NCBI GenBank assembly: GCA_034387635.1
Contig: JAOANU010000041.1
Location: 1-25,118 of the forward strand
DNA length: 25,118 bases
Direction of reading: 5' to 3'
Source: Rhodosporidiobolus odoratus
Taxonomy: Eukaryota; Basidiomycota; Microbotryomycetes; Sporidiobolales; Sporidiobolaceae
The notes beneath the pieces were generated by a model. It searched no databases. It saw only the letters and a program-made list of their open reading frames with translations, and was not told the DNA's origin. This document shows, piece by piece, positions 21,501 to 25,118 of this stretch. The first letter of the stretch is position 1; every line of letters starts with the position of its first letter. A program made the translations under genes and the position numbers.

Positions 21501-22493
21501 ACTGGCATGGGCGGAGGTCCTTTCTCTCCTCTCCACGCTCGCAACCTTCCTCCCATGACCCCTTCCATGCCCGCCTTCACCTTTGCGCCGTTCGCCGCCC
21601 CGACTCCTCCACTGCATCCGAGTGCCATGTTCAGCCCGGGAATCGGCATGGGCCCGAACGGACCATTTTCGCCGATGGGCGGACCAGGGAGTCCGTACTT
21701 TGGACCGGGAGGGTGGCCGCAAACGCCCGGTTGGGCCCAGACCCCTGGCGTAGCCGGCGGGGGCACGGGCGGCTTCAACCCCATGTTCCCGCCGTTCTCA
21801 CAGATCGCACCGCAGCAGCAACCCCTCTACGAGTACGAGCAGCAGCAGCAAGGTCGCCCGCAGACTCATATGCCGGGCGGCATACCCGAGCAGCGCAGCG
21901 CCGACGAGTACAGCAGGCACGAAGCGGATGCGGCAGCGGCAACGCAGCAAGACGAGCCGAGCTACTTCCCGCCGCTGCCGTCTGGGTCGTCGTCTCTTCC
22001 TGCAGCGGCAAAAGCTGCATTGACCTCGCACGCCGCCTCAGCGCCTCCCCTCTCCCCCGAACCCTCACCTTCCGCCGCGCCTCGTTATTCCTCGTCTATG
22101 CTGAACCGCCCTAGCCTCGCTGGGCACTCAAAGAGCGACCCTGCCGCCGTCGCTAGGCTCACTTCTGCAACCGATGCTCTGTCGCTTGCCGCGCCGCAGC
22201 AGGGTTCGGACTTCGATTTGGAGGGCGGACAGGTAGGTTCCGGCCGACGAGGCGGTTCTCCTCCAGATCCGGCCATCCATTCGCTTTCACACGCTGCTGC
22301 GAGCGGCGACCTAGAGGGGTCCGTCAACCAACAGCGACGGCGGTCGTTTCTGGCTCCAGGAGGAGGAGCAGAGGCAACGGAGGAAGGCGCGCAACTTGGA
22401 GGGGGAGGAAGGAGGGCGAGCTTCGATGCGGGCCTCGCACACGGTGGAGTCAGCGGGAGACGGGTAGCGTTTGGGACCAGTATTTGGGGTTGA
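18565..22493 (+). CDS. Two-RRM RNA-binding protein, Gbp2/Hrb1-like (1085 aa)
   Basis: Likely mRNA-binding protein. Exons 18565-18579, 18702-19144, 19380-20247, 20355-20426, 20491-20685, 20829-22493; total 3258 nt. The N-terminus is Pro-rich. RRM1 (about 116-191) has RNP2 LFVSNL and RNP1 RGFGVVLF; RRM2 (about 460-537) has RNP2 LFVGNL and RNP1 RGFGSVLF. Both share the RWQDLKDLM / QWQELKDLM and VLRADV / VLRADI signatures seen in the RRMs of yeast Gbp2 and Hrb1 and in hnRNP M, which suggests a role in mRNP packaging or export; this is by family resemblance only. A Pro/Ser/Ala-rich linker of about 270 residues separates the RRMs. The about 550-residue tail has several poly-Gln runs encoded by CAG/CAA, Pro/Gly/Met-rich stretches, and ends RRVAFGTSIWG. 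The tail is strongly disordered in composition. Exon 1 encodes only MDQPL. An ATG at 18696 overlaps the exon 2 acceptor and could start a near-identical form. Confidence 0.88.
20958..21060 (+). repeat. CAG/CAA triplet tracts encoding poly-Gln
   Basis: In the last exon of the RRM gene, near-perfect CAG runs at about 20960-20978 and 21048-21059 encode Gln tracts of six and four or more. Further runs occur near 21810 and 21840. They stay in frame and are candidates for length polymorphism. Confidence 0.7.
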
Positions 22494-23737
22494 AGTCTTC
22501 AGTCGAGGGATTTGTGTTAGGGTACTTAGTTTTCTGCCAGGGGTTCAAGTACGGGTAGACATGGGGCTATGCAGCGTGATAAACCATGGACGTTTGAGTA
22601 TGCGGGGGTATCGCAAGGGTGGGCTGGGGTTAGCAATGTATGTCTCTTGCTTGTGGTTTCCCTTTGTTCCTCCCATTGTCTTGTTTTCCCCGGAGCCGCG
22701 GAATCCTACCTGCCAAGCCTTGAGCTGCGCTAGTGAGCTGATTGAAGCTGTACTTTGGCAGGGAACGGTAGCGTGGTCTCGTAAGTGCTGCTCTATGTTG
22801 GATTGAGCGGTGTCGCCTGAAGCGGCATACTCTTTTGGTTACATGCCTCTGGCACTTCTTTCCCTGCTCTACAGCCCCGCACCTGACAATGACTTACCCC
22901 TTGCTCCGGGGACTTGACGTGTGGTTCTGCAGCTGCTACTTGGGAAACTTGGTTGAGGGCTGGCTTTTCCTGTCTAGTGTGCAAGGGATGTGCTGCAATA
23001 ACTTTGTACGAGACATCCACCTTGTCAAGGTCCCCTGATCTGGAGTATGCAGTGCAAAGTGAAAGTGCCAAAGCCTGATGAAGCTGAGGAATGAACACAA
23101 CCATGACTACCCCCTGATCTGTTGCCTGAGCTAAGATGTCTTGTCCCGAGAGGAGTTGGGACTGCTCTATTGCTGCTGTTGAGCTTCAGACAGTGTCCAG
23201 TCTGTAAACGCTCACAAAGACGTTTTGTGGGACCTTCTCAAATTGCGGCTTATCGGTGGTCTTGTCTGCAAGGCTACCTTCCACCTCGAGCAAGTTAGAC
23301 TAGTCAGGCTACTCCCAGAGTCTACTACCTGACGCATTCACTCACATATGAAGCAGCCATTCCGCGCAGTCTTATTAGTGTCTACCGCTTTTGGCAGAGA
23401 ACCTTGTCTTCCACCTGGCTGCCCGCGTTGCCATAGGCTTGTGATACTTCTCGATCCTACTGTTCAAGGCTAGCATTTCTGTTTCCGGCCAGTTCTCGGC
23501 CAGACGGGCATCTTGATTCTAGCCAGGGACAGTCAGCAGCCTGAGATGGCAGAGAGAGGTTCAGATTTGCTACAACACTACGACTTCCCTTTCTTACTTG
23601 CCATGACACTGGGTGACTAGGCATACTGTATTTGCTGCTACAGAGATATTCCTTCAGGTGTACCAGGTAGGGGAGCATATATGTCAAACTGTACGTGTGT
23701 GGCTCAGGAGCAGTGCCAGAGCAGGGATGCAGTGCAG

Positions 23738-24058
23738 CTATCTATATGCAAGGTCAACAAAGTAGATCCTGCATGAGAACTCCACAAAGACCCTTGTGAG
23801 GCAGTCCCATGACATTGTGCGTCGGGAGACCACTATGTGATCAGGGCTCATGTCCTGCTGGTACGTCTTGATGCACGCTGCAACCGCTCTCATGGTCTCC
23901 AAATCAGAGAGGGAGAGGAGGAAGAGTGCAAAGGCCTTGTGCATGTAGCAAGTACTTTGTTCATGCACAGGGTTCATGAAGCAACTTGTGATAAGTGGAT
24001 GCTTGTGCACTAGATACACTGAAGCTCCTTGTAAAGCATAACAGTCAACAAGGAGCAA
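23738..24058 (-). mobile_element. Possible transposase fragment (MULE/FAR1-like), decayed
   Basis: The 106-codon frame includes LLVDCYALQGASVYLVHKHP, then AFALFLLSLSDLETMRAVAA and CIKTYQQDMSPDHIVV. The pattern recalls the DDE region of Mutator/FAR1-type transposases (a 'ALLLSxKxxETYxxAFxxIKxxxPxxxPxxIxxD' layout), but the expected Asp after HIV is not present and no flanking domain can be read. The match is from memory and weak. The frame may simply be open by chance. Confidence 0.25.
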
Positions 24059-24434
24059 TTGTGGTGTCTGCAGCCTCCACTCTGTGGTGCCACTCGAGAA
24101 GCACCACCATCAGCAAGAAGCAGGTCAGACAAGAAAAAAATTCTATGGCGGCACAGGAAGTTGGCCTGCATGTCATGCGCGAGCCAGCAGGCGTGTGAAA
24201 GTGGTTGGAATTTAAGGCGTCGAGTGAGGTGTGACTTCTGGTTACTCTCTGCGACTTATGCCCTGCTGTGGAACTCTGGCGCACAGATAATATTGGTGCA
24301 GTGCTTGTCTGCTACAAAGGGGGCAGCAGTGAGTTTTGGCAGATATGCAGTCTACACCTGAGTCGGCTCACTTGACTTTGACCACACACAAAGAACGGGG
24401 TGAGACCTGATTCGACGATGCGGCAGCGAGGAGA

Positions 24435-24461
24435 CTGGCGGCGAGCGAGGGATAGTGAGCG
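24435..24461 (+). repeat. 27-nt direct repeat, copy 1
   Basis: Shares 25 of 27 positions with 24863-24889 in the same orientation (core agggatagtgagcg). The copies start 428 bp apart. Confidence 0.75.
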
Positions 24462-24862
24462 TGCTAGGATTACCATCCCATCTATACGCCCCCATATGTT
24501 AAGTTCCTTTCCTTTACTTTATATTCTTTCTTTCCATATTCCTTTCTGTTCTTGTTGCTGCCGTTTTGCTCCTTATTCACAGTACTCTTCCGCCTATCGA
24601 CTATTATGGCGGAGTTGAGATGGGATTAGAGGGCAACCGGGCAACTCGAGTAGAATGTGGTTTCCCCTTCTTTTGCTTCAGCTTTCGCAACGAGGGTATA
24701 TTCACTGTTACTCTCGTCGACTGCTCTCTACTAGGCTAGTCGTCCTACTCGAGTACTTGCTCCCTCTCTAGCTGAGCCCCTGGCCTCCCCTTGGTCGACG
24801 TCGGTGGACTCAGCAGAGCGACTGGATTTCACTCTGTGACAACTAAAGAATCTACTACAAAC

Positions 24863-24889
24863 CTGGCGGCAAGCAAGGGATAGTGAGCG
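24863..24889 (+). repeat. 27-nt direct repeat, copy 2
   Basis: Second copy of the element at 24435-24461, differing at two G/A positions. It runs straight into a hairpin (24885-24918). Confidence 0.75.
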
Positions 24890-24918
24890 ACTGGAGAAGA
24901 AGCTAACCAGTCACGCTC
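24885..24918 (+). repeat. Imperfect hairpin
   Basis: The arms gagcg-actgg and ccagt-ca-cgctc pair over ten bases with a two-base bulge and a 12-nt loop. It overlaps the end of the second direct repeat. Confidence 0.55.
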
Positions 24919-25118
24919 GCTCCCGCCATCTTCCTCCTTCAATCAACTTATCCATCTATCTTCCGTCACGCCTCCGGTCCCTTCTCTCTAACACACACGC
25001 GCCTTCCTTGGAACAGTAGCTACAGTCAAGGTAACAATGATACCCACAAACTCAGGTTTGGGGCCACAGGATGAAACAGACCGACCTCTGTAGGGATCTG
25101 CCCCTCCTTAGAGAGGAA

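Larger units (their letters stand above)
22494..25118. other. 2.6 kb tract without an intact gene
   Basis: After the RRM gene stop there is no frame with a recognisable complete domain on either strand. From about 22800 to 24370 the sequence appears less GC-rich than the genes, with short frames broken by many stops. A minus-strand frame at 23738-24058 may be transposase-like. Repeats occur after 24430. The most likely content is decayed mobile-element sequence plus the 3' UTR of the RRM gene at the left edge. Confidence 0.5.

Noticed and set aside
24490..25080. Complete 5' LTR with primer binding site and gag start (ATG at about 25037)
   Set aside because: No second LTR, no clear tRNA-complementary site, and the putative gag frame stops after 18 codons. 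Only the short repeats are reported.

Overview
The window looks like a chromosomal segment from a GC-rich basidiomycete yeast. Red yeasts of the Microbotryomycetes (Rhodotorula/Rhodosporidium type) fit best. The evidence is intron-dense genes, CTAAC/CTAAT branch points just before the acceptors, GTGCGT-type donors, and a Ste50 adaptor of the SAM-RA-SH3-SH3 type known from basidiomycetes. The genus is inferred, because no marker locus is present.

Five intact protein-coding genes can be spliced by eye, and in each the exon lengths sum to a whole number of codons: (1) SmD1, spliceosomal core (minus, 3531-4987, 5 exons including a 7-nt microexon); (2) Ste50/Ubc2-type MAPK adaptor (plus, 6004-9210, 7 exons); (3) REV1 translesion polymerase (minus, 10860-14889, 7 exons); (4) mitochondrial ribosomal protein uS5m (minus, 17076-18411, 3 exons); (5) a two-RRM RNA-binding protein of Gbp2/Hrb1 type with a long Q/P/S-rich tail (plus, 18565-22493, 6 exons). 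SmD1/STE50 and uS5m/RRM gene are divergent pairs; the second pair shares a gap of only 153 bp.

Between these genes lie decayed relatives of a large F-box/leucine-rich-repeat family: one on the minus strand (786-2229), one on the plus strand (2611-about 3240), a near-copy of the first in inverted orientation (9725-about 10466), and one more at about 15340-16740. All carry frameshifts or stops. The inverted duplicate (about 0.8 kb, about 7.4 kb apart) brackets SmD1 and STE50. Its far end abuts a fragment that encodes the first helix of a J-domain, followed by an RGG-rich tail.

The last 2.6 kb (22494-25118) has no recognisable intact gene. It holds a possible transposase-like fragment, a 27-nt direct repeat and a hairpin, which suggests transposon debris. 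No rRNA, tRNA or CRISPR was recognised. The genes are housekeeping or signalling functions and do not form one pathway. All homology calls are from memory of protein families; no search was run.
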